NCBI GenBank assembly: GCA_934045075.1
Contig: OW203723.1
Location: forward strand, 7,413,913 to 7,477,912
DNA length: 64,000 nucleotides
Direction of reading: 5' to 3'
Source: Yponomeuta sedellus
Lineage: Eukaryota > Arthropoda > Insecta > Lepidoptera > Yponomeutidae
Of the stretch, positions 14,321 to 28,000 are shown piece by piece; position 1 is the first letter of the stretch, and every line of letters starts with the position of its first letter. A model generated the notes under the pieces. That model saw nothing but the letters and a program-made list of their open reading frames with translations, was not told the DNA's origin and ran no database searches. Position numbers and translations under genes: made by a program.

Positions 14321-16056
14321 TTTATAAAAGCTAAAAGTCTGACTTTAACTCTTGTTACACGTCATTAGTTTACTTTTCAGATATAATGGGGATCTGAAAT
14401 TTTGTAGTTCGGACGAACAATTAGTCTATTCTCAAACGTAGGGTTAGGTACGGTATTATAAATGTGGCTTTTCGGGGATATATTAAAATAACAACATTCC
14501 GTTACAATTAAATTGCAGATTCGGCCTTATCTCTATGTATGTTTAAAGTCTATATTCGTGTGTTAAGTATCTATATATTTTTAAAATTGTGTATTAGTAT
14601 GTGATTTATTTAGTTAATCCTTCCTCGGTCCCTGAAATCCCAGTTCCTATCCCGAGTCCTGTCTAGTCCTGATCCTTGTCATGTGCCAACGAAGCCCAGT
14701 TCAAGTGCAGATAAACTATTGCCACCGGGCAGATCCGAAGCGCCACTCTGACGATGCTCCGTTTTGTCTGGTTGTCCGTCTGCAACGATTGGTCTATACG
14801 ACTGCTCGGTGGCAATGGCGGTTAGTAAAAGCCTGTTAGATAGTTAACCGTAGTTCAGCGCGTCTCGGTAACAATAGTCACTGCACTCCGCAGCCTCAAA
14901 GACACGGTTCAGATATTACATATTTTGTACGTTTTAAGTGAAATCCATTTATATGAACGTTACGGGTGACCTCGTAATTTATTTTTAAGGCTAGTAGATT
15001 TTATCGAGATGATTCTTTTTATGTAGTTTTTTTTTTCTAAAAAAAAAAGAAACCGTGATAGTAGTTTATAAAATGATGTATGTGTGAATGTGAGAGGGTT
15101 CGTGAGGCACTCCCTTCCTCGAGGCATATTTTGAATATTAATATTATCGTAGTTAGTATTGTGGGGACGAACATTGTGATATAGGTTGTTGCAATGCATA
15201 CACGTTTTATTTTGTTGTTCTTTATTTATATATGCTATGTCTAGGTACCTATCTATATACACTTATTTTCATTAACAAATATTGATAATATGTCTAAATA
15301 ATTATATTTGTTTATGATCCATTCAATTTACTTTGTCGAAAGATTATAATGAAGTAAAGTTCAATAGATAGGGACAAATAAATTGTTAGTTTTTCTAAAT
15401 AAAATAAAGAAATAGCCGGCCGGTATCGTAAGCAGATTGCTCATTTCCCTTCTCTTGATTTGATTTATGTACCAATTTACTTTATTTTTTCCTTCGACAA
15501 AGTATCGTCCATACTTATTATAATATTATAGAATATACATGATCCAGTATATATTTATAATAACTATCACATAAAATACTTGTTTAGTTAGTTTTCTTTT
15601 TATGAAACCAATGATCAAATTGCCAATGCACCTGATTTTTAGGTTTATTTTCAAAATTAACAGAAAAAATAAGTAAAGAATAAATATTTTTGTGATGATC
15701 TTGTATTTAACAATGTTCAAAAGTTTTGAAAGAAATCATTGTGAAAAGTATATTTTATGCAAAGTGAGTGCAAGCCCGTATTATGTACAAACTTTTTTCA
15801 TGCAGAAATTTTATAGTTCAGATAAAATCCAATGATTTTGAACTCTTTTAGCTTTTACTACATTTCAGTAGGTTTCTTTGTCAATGACATACATGTTGTG
15901 CTCACTTTGTATACGACAAAAATTATCATAAGTTTAAGTACCCAATGTGCTCGTAGTAATAACGAAGTTTGTGAACTGAATTCATAACCGATTATCACGT
16001 CATAGTACAGTTTTGTTATACCCTTCACTCCTTACCGATTTACCATACATTTCGTT
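14321..16056. other. Noncoding stretch between Tnpo and Dmrt
   Basis: AT-rich, with only short open frames of low complexity. I see no repeat family used elsewhere in the window and no RNA gene. A second plus-strand AATAAA at 16057-16062 could end a longer Tnpo transcript. Confidence 0.4.
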
Positions 16057-16086
16057 AATAAAGCACTCATTGTTTGAAGTTTGAAT

Positions 16087-16092
16087 TTTATT
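16087..16092 (-). terminator. Dmrt poly(A) signal overlapping its stop codon
   Basis: On the minus strand CCAATAAAATTC contains both the TAA stop (16090-16088) and AATAAA (16092-16087). A plus-strand AATAAA lies only 25 bp away (16057-16062), so convergent transcripts could end over each other here. Confidence 0.55.
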
Positions 16093-19000
16093 GGACGCCG
16101 ATGATGGATTCTATGGAGAAGGACAGCTTGGGTCTCTGCTGTGGCGCTGGTATCGGCGCGTATTTGGTCAGCAGGGCGGCCAGTAGGTGTCTGCAGAAGG
16201 CGGCGGCGGGCGGTGTGCGGGGCGGGGGCAGGGGGGCGCTGCCGCGGTCTAACTCGGCGTCCGCAAAAGCGCGGCGCCGGCGCACCCGCTCGCTCCACAC
16301 AGGGTCGTTGGACAGCATTCGGAGGTTACCTGGCGATAAGCGAAAAATTCCGTGCAACATAACTTTGTAGACAGAGTTTTTTATCTGCAGCCAGCCAAAG
16401 AAGATGCTTAACGTTCTAAGACATGAAGTAGCAGTAGCTCCGCCGAGGGGAAAAAACCATATTTTTTGGTGATAATTTTTTAGCTGCTCTATAGTACTGA
16501 CAACTTCATCAAAGTAATTTTCAATGGATTTTTTGAACCTCTTTACACTATTCTCTGTATTACGTAGAGGTCGCGGGTTCGAATCCCGGCATGGGTGGAA
16601 TTTTTAGCCTCTAAATAGGATCTATGTCTATGCCTATTTTCAGCCGCGTACAGACAGACGGTCATTAAAGTATAAAATTTCAGGACCGTCTCCCTGTTTG
16701 TCCGCGGCCTAGCTTAGGGAAGGTTAGTACGAGAGGGTTCTTTGTCGACGGAGACGTCGTCGTCGTTCCTAGTCGACGACTGCGACAAGAGTGCCTTGTT
16801 CACTACGGAACCCTAAAAACCTGGGACTAGATAGCATAGCATTAACGACATATGTATCTACAGTGTGACTTTGAATTCAATTGACAAATCTAAGGCGACA
16901 TGCGAACATTGATTTAGAAACGTATGCCGCTAGTTTCGAACTACTGAGGCGTCAAACAAAATAAGGAGTTAAGAACCCAAAATTATTTCACTTAAGCATA
17001 GAGAAACAATATCCGCACTCAAAGTTATAAATCTAAATAAAAGGAACTATGGGGCAAGCAACTCATGCTCGACGCCGACCAACTCAATTGTTCTTTTTAT
17101 TGATAACTCGACTAGAATACATTTAAAATATTCGAAGAAAATTCGTGGTACTTCCTACCACTTTAAAATTGAATTCAAAGTTTCGAGCTAGAGGTCTCAA
17201 ATGACGAATATTTACAAATATGTCTAAGGGGTGAAATTCACCCTGTTTCCATGCCAAATTAGTCTTTGAAATTAGGTAATTGGATTCGACGGAAGTCGTC
17301 AGTTTTATTTATTCTTACTGATATTTGTATGCTGTTGACCAAACTCCTTTGGTAACACTGAGTATACTGGTAACACTGATAGCAGTTCACAGATCAAACA
17401 GTTTTCAGAAACTACACTCCCTTAAATTCTTCATATACATAGACTAGCTCTGTCTAATTTTACCTAAAAATTAAAAGCATTTTTTTATTTATTTCGATGA
17501 TATTTAATTACGTACCTCATAAACATAAAAGGTACTAATATTAAGCTGTTCGGAAATATGATTGGACTGAAAACCCTAAAACAAAAAAGGGTCCGGCTGG
17601 CAAAATAAATCTTTTGTAGGTATATTTCTTATAAACTAATAACTTTTTTCTAAGAAAAGGAGGAAAATCTAAAGGTACTAATTGACCGCTATACAGGGAC
17701 ATATACTACTGGTCTGAAGACCTAACAGCGGAGGGTCCTGCTGGCAAAACATGTAAGTTTTCTGGCTAACTATTAAGGTACTATTATTTTACTTATACTA
17801 TTCAGAAGGTACTAATTACTACGTAAGTGAAAATTTAATCGTTAATAGAATCAGACGAAGGGTCCTGCTGGGTATACGGACATTAACATTTAGACACTTC
17901 GCAAATACGATTTTTTTCTTTAGTGGCGCTTGCGTTAAATCAGACTGTGTAGTACTTTAACAATTAAAGTACTGCTGGAAAGTCGCGACTTTTGACGTTT
18001 AAAAAGCACGACTTGCGTACGTCGTCGTCGTACTCTACCCATGATGAAGTCAGTCTCTCTAGGACTGGCTAAACGAAAGGCGGCCAAAGGTAGCGCTAAC
18101 CTTAGTTGCAAAAAATATATTTCCGTAATGGCTGACTAAGCCGGAGTTCAAGCAAGAAAAAACAGTAATTTTCAATAAATATTGTGTAAGGACAGTTAAA
18201 GTCTTACAAGATCTTCGAAACACACAAAACTAACCTTTATGTGTTAGCTTCCCATGGACTAATTTTAATTGCGCTGCTAATAGTTCTTACGATGATATTT
18301 GCATAAATATCCAGATTGTATAAACGTTCCTCTTCCCCCTCATATGGGGTAAGAGGGACAGTCATTGTATTTCATAAAAATGAAGTTTGAATTTAAATAT
18401 TCGTTGCTAATTTCTCGTGAAGTTCTGGGTAGAACTGCTTCAGTCAATATTGAATCTCACTGTCGTTGAAATAAGGTATAATTTAGAATGAAACTAAAGA
18501 GTAAACCAATTTGGGGTAAGAGGAACATACAGGTCCGATCAGGGGTAACAAACTAAAATGAACTGGACCAGCTATTTTTCTTTTAGTTTACTCTCCATAC
18601 AAACAGTAATAATAAAATTAAACAGAATTTTAGCAGTTACACAAAAAAAGGGGCACTATGTTCGAGTTAGAGATTAAAAGAAAAAGGCTCAAACGCGGTT
18701 TAAATACGTGGTTAACAATTGTTACCCTTGGTAAATTATAAAGTTTTGATGCAGCGCATAAGCAGATATTGTTTCACTTTTTACTGCCCTGACAGCGTCT
18801 CTTAATTTTTCATTATCATATCTGCTTCTATCCGATGTTCATATTTTCGCGACATTTTTCATATTATTCCTGTAACAATCAAAATTACTATTTTACTAAA
18901 TTCTAATTCAAAATACTAAAATTCGAAACAAAGTCTCGACTACAAAGAGACGTATTACAAAACACAACTCTTTTATTTTGACAACATTTTAATGTTAAAT

Positions 19001-22000
19001 ATTAGAATGTTTTTTGTTTTATTTTATTTACCTACCTATTCAAAATGTTTGTCACCCCTGACATGGGGGAAGAGAAACATATGTTCCTCTTTCCCCGTCA
19101 ATAGTGTCCCTCTTACACCAGCTAATGTTTTTGGAGGTTGGAATTTACAAGCAAAAGAAACTCGTATTATTAGTGGTTTTTTATCTAAAATGACTAATAA
19201 AACGAAATACTTACAGTTTTCTTCGTGCATTTATTTAGTGAAATTATTACCAGCAGTCTTTTTTCAAGCAATTATTGGTTTGCAAAATAACGCGCCAACT
19301 TTGTGCTAGTCGAATTCACAACTCTGAGACATTTCTTCATTTTTTGCGGCCTTTGAGTATCGTAGCGACATCTCATGAAAACCATTCAAACTAATTTGCC
19401 TTGTCTGTTTTATCGACAGAAAAGCATAGTGATAAACGCTTTGGTTTACTAGTTATTGTCACTAGACCCTCTTACCCCGGTGACCCTCTTACCCCACCTC
19501 ACCTTAAATACTTAACTGTAGTGCTGTCTCTGAATTTCTCATAAAAGAGCGTGACAGAACGTTACCTAAGTACTTATTTACTTAGTGAACTTCTCAATTA
19601 AGAAACCGGCCCACAGTCTATTGTTTTTCGGGGAACCCCTGCCGGCTGCGTTGTAATCGGCCTGGGCTAGAAATTCAATTAACAGGTGATTTTTTTTTTA
19701 ATTTTCTGATTTCTTTATTGATAACTTTACAATTATGGTACATGCAAAAAAGTGTACAATAGTAGCTTAGATTTACAACATTTTTACCGCGTCAGGGCTA
19801 TTTAGACTAAGATATTAATGAGAATTAATAAAAGTGTATTTGTGTGCTTCTTGTCCGAGGTAGATTTTTGTCCTACTTAACCTAGACATTAAGGGACAGA
19901 CAGGACATACTCAACAGTATTGTTAATTAACCAGATGAGCGCCTCGGTATAACCATTGAATAATTCAATGGTATAACATAAGAGCAAGAACGTTTCATCC
20001 TTGCAGAGGCATAAATAAGCAGCAGTCCAAATACAAATAAAAATCATCGTAGAAATAAATGATAAAAAGTTCCTCCGTGGGCAATTCCTTGTTTTCGAAT
20101 TTGGGAACAGCGTTCCCAATCCGATCGAATCGGAAATAGGATTTCATTGTTATAAAAAAGTCGAAAGAGTGTTTTGGCAACCCTCGGCTATCATGCAAAG
20201 AAACGGAAAAGACATGTTTACCGACAACATGAGTCAGTGTAACGCAATACCGCGCCAAAGTACCGCCGACGCGTTCTCCGTAAGACAATCTTCACACTTT
20301 TTTAAAGCTCATAAAAATAGTTAAAAGTGAAAAGTTTTTTTCTCCTATTTTTAATAGACAGTTGAAATGTAGCCGAGAGCATCTGACAGCTTTTTGTTCC
20401 GTTAATGAACCGGGGACATTTTAACAAGTCGTTCGTATATTTTTTATTGCTTTTTCATGCTCTATTTTTGTAATAGTTGAAGAGTATCTTTTTTCTTTTG
20501 AACTGTTTTATGTTATATGTTAGTTCTGGCTACCTAAATAAAAAATACACATTTCACGTCCTTATTTTCTATTAGGGCATTGAGGTCATTGATTTTACCG
20601 ATCGAATATGTTATATTTTAATACTGTGAGGAGCTTCACTAGGCTTTTTCCAATGAAAGTTAAAAATATTATCCAACCTATTGTAATGTTGTGAAAACGG
20701 AATGAGCTTTTAGAGTGGCATTTTTAACTCTCTCCTCGTCCCAAAGTAAATGTTTTCTTAACTAATTCGCATTTGGAGAGAAACGAAACACTCGCAGTGT
20801 CGGCTGAAGCATCGCTTACTAGAAAAACACGTGGCTGAAATAAGTACGCCGGCTGACACCCGCCCGCCTGCTGTGCTGAGTGCTAATACTAATACATCGT
20901 GAAATGTTTCTACGCTAGTTATTAATCACCACTAATATGATCAAGATTTTAGTTACACTGCCATATTTTATGCAGCATTAGCAGTGCCCGCGGATTAACT
21001 AAAAATCACGTACCTACATTTATCTTCTATAATATAAAAATGAATCGCAGAATGTGTTGGTGAGCGCAAATCTCGAGAGCAGCTCAACCGATTTCGCTGA
21101 ATCTTCTTTTAGAATATTCCTTGAAAGTATCGACTGTTAGGCGGTTACGGAGTTCGCTGGGTCAGGTAGTTGCAAATAAATTCAACAATGTTTTTAAGAG
21201 GACTTTTCTCAATTCCCAGACTAAATAGACTAAACATTCTCAGACTAAACTCCTCAATTATTATTTCAGAGTAACTGTGGCATTTTTATCGATGTAATGA
21301 ATATACTCAAGAATAACGTACGCCTAGAGATAGTTTAGATCAGTGGTTTTTAAACTTGTAAGACTATGGAACACTAATAAATATTTTATTAGCGGGCCCT
21401 CATTTTATTCCAATTTAACCGTCAAGCTTCTAAAGGTAACTTCACTGTCTCTTTAGGCTAATCCAAAATGATATTATTAGCTGATTAATTACCTAACAAT
21501 AAAAAAAAAGATTGAGAGAACATTTTACTAATAGAGAAGTCTGATTTTACGGTGACCGAATCCACTTTAGGAGCCGCTGGCTTAAAGTAAAGGCAACTAC
21601 TGTTTATATTGAGTTCTTTATTATGTCGGCCCAGTCAGACCCCCCATATGAGTAAACGAATTCTCAAAAGTGGCAAAAGTGGGCGCAAACAAACATACGT
21701 ATGGTCGCTACTGGTGTTGCTTTTTTTCACAGGTTTTTATTTAAATGTTGGGAGACGTTTTATTATCCTCTGGATGAGGCGAGGTCGCATTGATTGTTTA
21801 CCCAGACGGGTGACCAGCTGAAGGAACTTCCTTAGATACTTAATCCTTTCTTTAACCATCTGTCGCTGAACTTGAGATGTTGCAGTAAAAGAAAACACAT
21901 TGTGAGGACAATGACAGGTAGCCAAGACAATGTACTAGAAATAAACATAAACTTTCGTTACTATTTCCTTCGATTTAGTTAATAAATCCTTCATGGGGCA

Positions 22001-25000
22001 TTGATACGTTTCTATAGTAAAATGCCTGAAGATATTTATTATGCTTGCTTGAAACGCGGTTCAAAAAATGTGTATTTGAACTTTCTGTCAAAAGGGCTAC
22101 TATAACATAAAGGATTATTTACATGACAATGATGTCTGGAATGAAAATCAGTGCAATGTGGGAGTTCAGAGTTTACATAATTATTATTTATAGTTCTTAT
22201 GCCCGGTTTCTGAGGTCCATTTAAACCCAGTTTATCTATTCCATAACGCTATTGATTCAATAACTAGACATTTTACGTTTCTGAACACCTATGCAAAAGA
22301 TAAACTTGGTTTAAACTTCGTTCAACTTAACCGCCCGGATTTGGTCGTTTATCGAATCTATAACTTTATTTGACGTTTCAAGTGACATTAGACAGTTTAG
22401 GTTATTTTACATAATGTATTTCCCCTGTGAAAAACAACCAGAGTCTTGTTATTTTTATCTTGTTAGCACTATATTTTCATCCTAAATAATAGTTTGTTAG
22501 TATGGAGTACACTAGTTCATCAGATTCGGAAGTGATGGAGCTTGTTGCGTGCCCAAGCTTTTTTCTTGCCTTCTGGCGTTCCATCAGTTTTTTTTATTAT
22601 CAATGATCGAAGCAAACTCTTTAGCTATTTCTATAAGCAATAACTTTTCTCGTTCCTTAGAGTTCTTGCTCCGTTTTCAGGGATCCTTTGTAGGTTCCAT
22701 TAAAACAATAGATACATACTCGTACGTGCAGCAAAAAGGAAGAATAGATTAACACACAATTATGTAAAGTATGGACAAGTACCTAGGAACTGATCACAAA
22801 TGTAAAAATGGAACTGATAAACAAAATTGCCGCACAAAACCACAGAGCATATCAATATAAACACTAAACTAACATCAGACTTTTTTTTTTCTTGTCAGTG
22901 GTTAAGATACATTATTGGTTTAGTTTGTGAAAAAGATTTCTCATCTATTAAAAAAAAATCTTACTGTAAGTTGATTTAAAACTATTATTTTAATTATTTT
23001 ATGTATGAAAAGCCTGAATCTACAGTAGAATACAGATGAAATGCGTATGTTAAGAGTAGGCTTCAAAATAGTCCCATCTAATGGCGGAATGGTAAACTGC
23101 TTATCGGTTCGATAACTATACGACCACAGAACATAAAAAAAGAGTAGAAGTAGCGACATGACACATTTGTACGAAAACCAGTGTAACCAAACTGATACTT
23201 ACAAACCAAACGCACACTACGAATGCCAACCTGCCATTGGTAAATAAAGTCAATGCCGAAAAGGTGTACATCACAAAAGTTTCAATTAAAATATGCACCT
23301 TTTTGTAATGTTAACAATGATCAAAATCAAATGACAATGATGAAATTAAGATTGACATTTTGTAGTAACGCTACTCTACACTAGATGGAACTACCGCCGC
23401 GTCGGACCGAAAAGAACTTTTACCTAGTAAGACATAAAGTTCAAAATTGAAAAACAAGTGCATTCTCAGTTTGGGATGGAACAATGCGAGTTCTAGTTTA
23501 TCGATAGGGAGAACCTATCGACAAATTATACTCGTACAAACAGTTTACACATTAACGGCCGAATATGAATGCTGGTACTTAGAAGTATTTTTAGCTATTT
23601 CTTTTTTGCTTGCGCGTTGACTGGTAGAAAATGCATCTTTTCAACATTATCTTTTGTGCAATATAGTATATTTCATTACAAGTGCGGAAAGGCTGTCATT
23701 GCAAAGAGTTCCGACAAGTTGCAATGACGGTTCCTCACGTGTACTACTGAACGACTATTTTTAATACAGTTGCGAAAAAAATAAGCAATTTAATAAAGAA
23801 AAAATATTTAGAAAATGGCGCCAACCGTAAAAAAATATAAGCAGAGATTTTTTTTCTTCACCCATTCTAGAAGGCAAAGGGAACTATGCCCATACAGCCA
23901 AGTCTTCAGAAGATTTTTTTTATTGATATGAAATGAAAATGAAATTTAATGAGATGAAATGAAATGAAACCTAACTTAACTCATTCAATCAAATCATTAA
24001 ATCTGATATTGAAACAAATTAGTAGCTCATAAAAACTTCTATGATTTTTTTAGTAAAAACTTCATGGCTGGTTTTTCTTTTTAATAGACATTATTTTGAC
24101 AGTTGGGAAAAAAAACGCACGAGTGCGGGAAAGGTAAAAAAAATCACGAGTGTGTAATAGCCCACATCCCGCATGCTATACGTCCGTGTAATACGCCACT
24201 TTTTGAGCAACTGTATTAAAAAATAATTAACACTAATAGGGTACATAAACGCACAAATAAAACAATGTGGTAGATTTCATATTTTAAAATGTTATCTCTT
24301 ATTTAAAACTAGCTTTAACCCGCTGCTTCGCGGGCGTTAGAAATTACGCCGATATTACACGGGAAATATAACGTATTCTACTACTCAATTCAGATCGTTG
24401 TCTATCTGTACGCCATGTTTCATACGTTATACCAATTTTTTTGACGATGGTACTTAATATATTTCATTTATACGCAAGAGTCTAACCTGGGAGTAAGCAC
24501 ATTTTTTCTGGTATTGCTGCATCACATAAGTGCCACCTTCCGCCATTTTTAGTGTTTATGAAGTGTTCATGAAAATGCTTTGAATATATTGTGTTCATCG
24601 TCGTTTTGAACCAATTTTGCCTTCCTGTCGCTGCCATCCATTTTAATTTCGTATCCGGTTCCTTAGAAAACTAAACGAAAACTCACTTCCAAATTGTTTT
24701 GATTCCGAAAGGGTTGTTGTAACGTTGCCTCGGTTTTCTGTTGTCAAAGGGGTAGGATGAAAATTACTTCGATAGTTTCTTAGATATTTCAGTCACTGAT
24801 AAACTGGTGAAGAAAAACTATATCGCGATCTATGTGCTCATGTCATATCTTGTATGAAAAGTAGTAATGTATGAGCTCCAATGACAGTTTTCACATGCAC
24901 AACGACCAGCCGGCGACCGGAGCTCATACTACTTTACCCGGCCTGGCGACCGGACGGCGACCGGTGAATGTGAAAAGGCACTTAGGAAGTAGGTATAAAA

Positions 25001-28000
25001 TAACAACAATTATTTTACCTACTTAGACGAATTGGAATTTACAATACCTAAGTACCATTAAGTATGTAGGACTACTAAGTCATAAACAACTAATTATCGA
25101 TAGATTTTTATCATGTGTGCCCCCATCCGTAATTGAGTAGAATTCAAATTATGACAGAAATTTCTAGAGAAGGTGCACTTTCATCAATGAAAATTTAACT
25201 TTACTAGCCAGTAAATAAAGGTGGTTTCACTTTTTCATTTTCGGATTGGTTTCCGTGTTCATGTCATTACAAATTTAATTAAAAATACAATGAAATACGT
25301 CTTACCGATGAAATATTACGGCATGATCGGTATATTTTAGTCCCCAGCTTTTATTTTTGCTCTCTAACACAGCACAACAAGGCATTTTAATCAAGTTTTC
25401 ACCATTTTTTCTTTACTAGAAGCGCACGGCAACTGAAGTAAACAAAACTGTCACCGACTACGCATAGGCAATACATTGCTAATGTGAGGCACGCGGGCAC
25501 CGCCCACTTACGACTTCTACTCTTTTTTTATGTTCTGTGTATACGACCGTCCTGCGTGTACTCAGAAACGCATTGACAGTTAACTGACGTTTATTGAACT
25601 GATAACTTTATTTATTCTATAGCTAGTGAACCATTAACTGTGAACCTCAGAAACCGGGCATTAGTCTTTTCTAGTTATGGACATTGAAAAGACTATGTTT
25701 TTGACGTTATCTTGACAGCCTCGGTGGCGCAGCGGTTTGGCACGCTGACTGCAAAACCGAAGGTCTCGGGTTCGATCCCCGGCCGGGTCAAACTAGGAAA
25801 CGAACTTTTCTAGTTTGTCTCTAGTCTCGGATGTTGTCTATGTATTTATTGTATTAAATCTATCGTCGAGTTAGCACCTATAACACAAGTCATTTAGTTG
25901 TACTTAGTATAGGGCTAACGAGATATGTGTAAGAATGTCCATGAATATTTATTATTTTGTCCATTTTTTCTCCAAAATGATCTAGATTTTGAAAAGACAT
26001 CTATTTAAACTTGTAACGTTCATTAAGACGCAGTTTCTGTGCTATTACGAATAAAACCTATTTGATTTGGTAATTATCAATTAGGTATGACACTTCACTT
26101 ACAAAGTGTGGGAATTGCAATCAATCAATCAATCTGTTATTGCTTCATGTGGTACAAGTCATAGCCTATGCCGATTTAGGGGCCTATGCATGCTTTTAGA
26201 GAGCTGTCATAGCCCTGTAATATGAATAATATCTAATCCTTTCTGTATGTCCTTTCACGTTTGCGCCATATCCTCAGTCTCCATTTGATCTTCTCCCTTA
26301 CATAGGTAGGTATTACCTATCCCACGTTGGGCGCCAGCGGAAGGGTTCCCCGCCAGTGCCAGTGGAATGACTTCAAGAACGCTGTTTATTTTAAAACCGT
26401 AGAAATAAGACTTCTTCTTCTTCAGGCTATATTATGTAGTCCACTGCTGACATAGCCCTCCCCTAATGAGCGCCATAGCGCCCTGTCTTCAGCTTGCCGC
26501 ATCCAGCATATGCCCGCAGTTTTTCGCAGATCGTCATCCCACCTGTCGGAGGGCGTCCTACCGACTAATAAATGATAAATAAGTCTAATGGCCCATTTTT
26601 TATACGTCATTTTCGAAAGAGCATCCGTAAGGTTGCTATGGTGAAAATACCTTTAAAATTTAAAACATTGTTATAATATCAATATGCGGCCTAAAAAAAA
26701 GAGTTGTGGATGTTTTGAACTTTCAAACGCTCTACTGGAAAGTGCATATTTTGCAGATTCGTAAGTGTGTCAAATAGTTGAAGATTTATATCCATCTAAT
26801 CAAGTGACGATTTATTTAAAATTAATTGTAATAATACGTTGTAATACAATTGAATGTAATACAATTGAATGTAACAAAATTCAATGGTAATAATTAGATA
26901 ACTAGCTGGCCCGGAACTTCGTAATGCCTCAGAATATTGATTTAATGTTAATTCGTAACGTCATGTTTTAATGTTTATTCGGGGCGAAGTTTCAAAGACA
27001 GACAAAATCGGTCTAGCGCTTTCTAACTTAAACTATGTTTTCTATAGATTAGCCCTGCATTTGTATCCAGCAGCCTTATCTTTTTCAATTCAATATTAGT
27101 TTTATTATTTCCATTACATACATAATTTATATTGAATTCTTTTATCGCACTTAAGCTAAATTGTAGAATGCGGTATTAATCATCGTCTTTAGACGATATG
27201 TACTGAAATTGTATTATAATAATGTACTAATACCGCATGCTTATTTATAAGTTATGTATGCATGTCTGTTTATTTTTATTATAGAGCTCTAGTTAAAATA
27301 TTAGAGTCAATTATAAAAAGCAATGTACAATTTTAAATTATATTAGACGCCTACAAGACAGGTATGTTTGCCTTGCGCAGGTGCAAGATTCAATAATTAA
27401 AATTTATTAATTAGCCACTAGCTGACCCAGCAACTTCGTACCGCCGCCCGCCTACCTACCATCGATTCTACATTTTTTTTTATTTTTTCTCTCCGTAAGA
27501 ACCATCCTCTCGTACTTCAAGGAATATCCTAAATTTTTTTTTTGAAGAGTTTTGGCTTGGTTTCAAGACCTTTAAGCCATATCTTATTTTATAAAGTCAC
27601 AATTGCACTTCACATTTCAATACAAATACCTAGTTAAACTTTTTCTATTTACACTTATATTTTAGACACTGTATTTTTCACAAATTTATACACGATAGGA
27701 TAGCATTCAGGGGTTTTAAGCAAGTCTTTGAGGTGGTGGCGAGAGAAAATGTCACTTTTGCCTATTTCCAACAAATCACTCGCGAAAATCAGTCTTTGTA
27801 CATTGAAAGATGGACAGTCATAAATGAAATGTTCAACGTCTAATATTCTAAAAAAAGAATTAGCAAAATCGGGTTAGATTTGCGCTTACCAAGTTACCAA
27901 CACATTCAGCGATTAATTTTTATATTATTAGGAGATAATTAATGAATTTCAAGTCTTTTTAATAAGTCTGATTATAAATGTACTTTGTAATCAAATTGAA

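Noticed and set aside
16074..16370. A plus-strand gene of 98 codons, [13 protein letters not shown]...
   Set aside because: It is the complement of Dmrt exon 3, which joins in phase to exons 1 and 2 and ends in a DMRT-type C-terminus.
19995..20288. Minus-strand frame of 97 codons with plausible composition ([18 protein letters not shown])
   Set aside because: No recognisable family, no splice continuation seen, and it overlaps another frame. Kept only as a note.
25714..25790. A tRNA gene (clear A-box and B-box sequences)
   Set aside because: The anticodon stem does not pair properly, the sequence continues into a conserved non-tRNA body, and an identical-structure reverse copy exists at 37945-38180. 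It is a SINE head.
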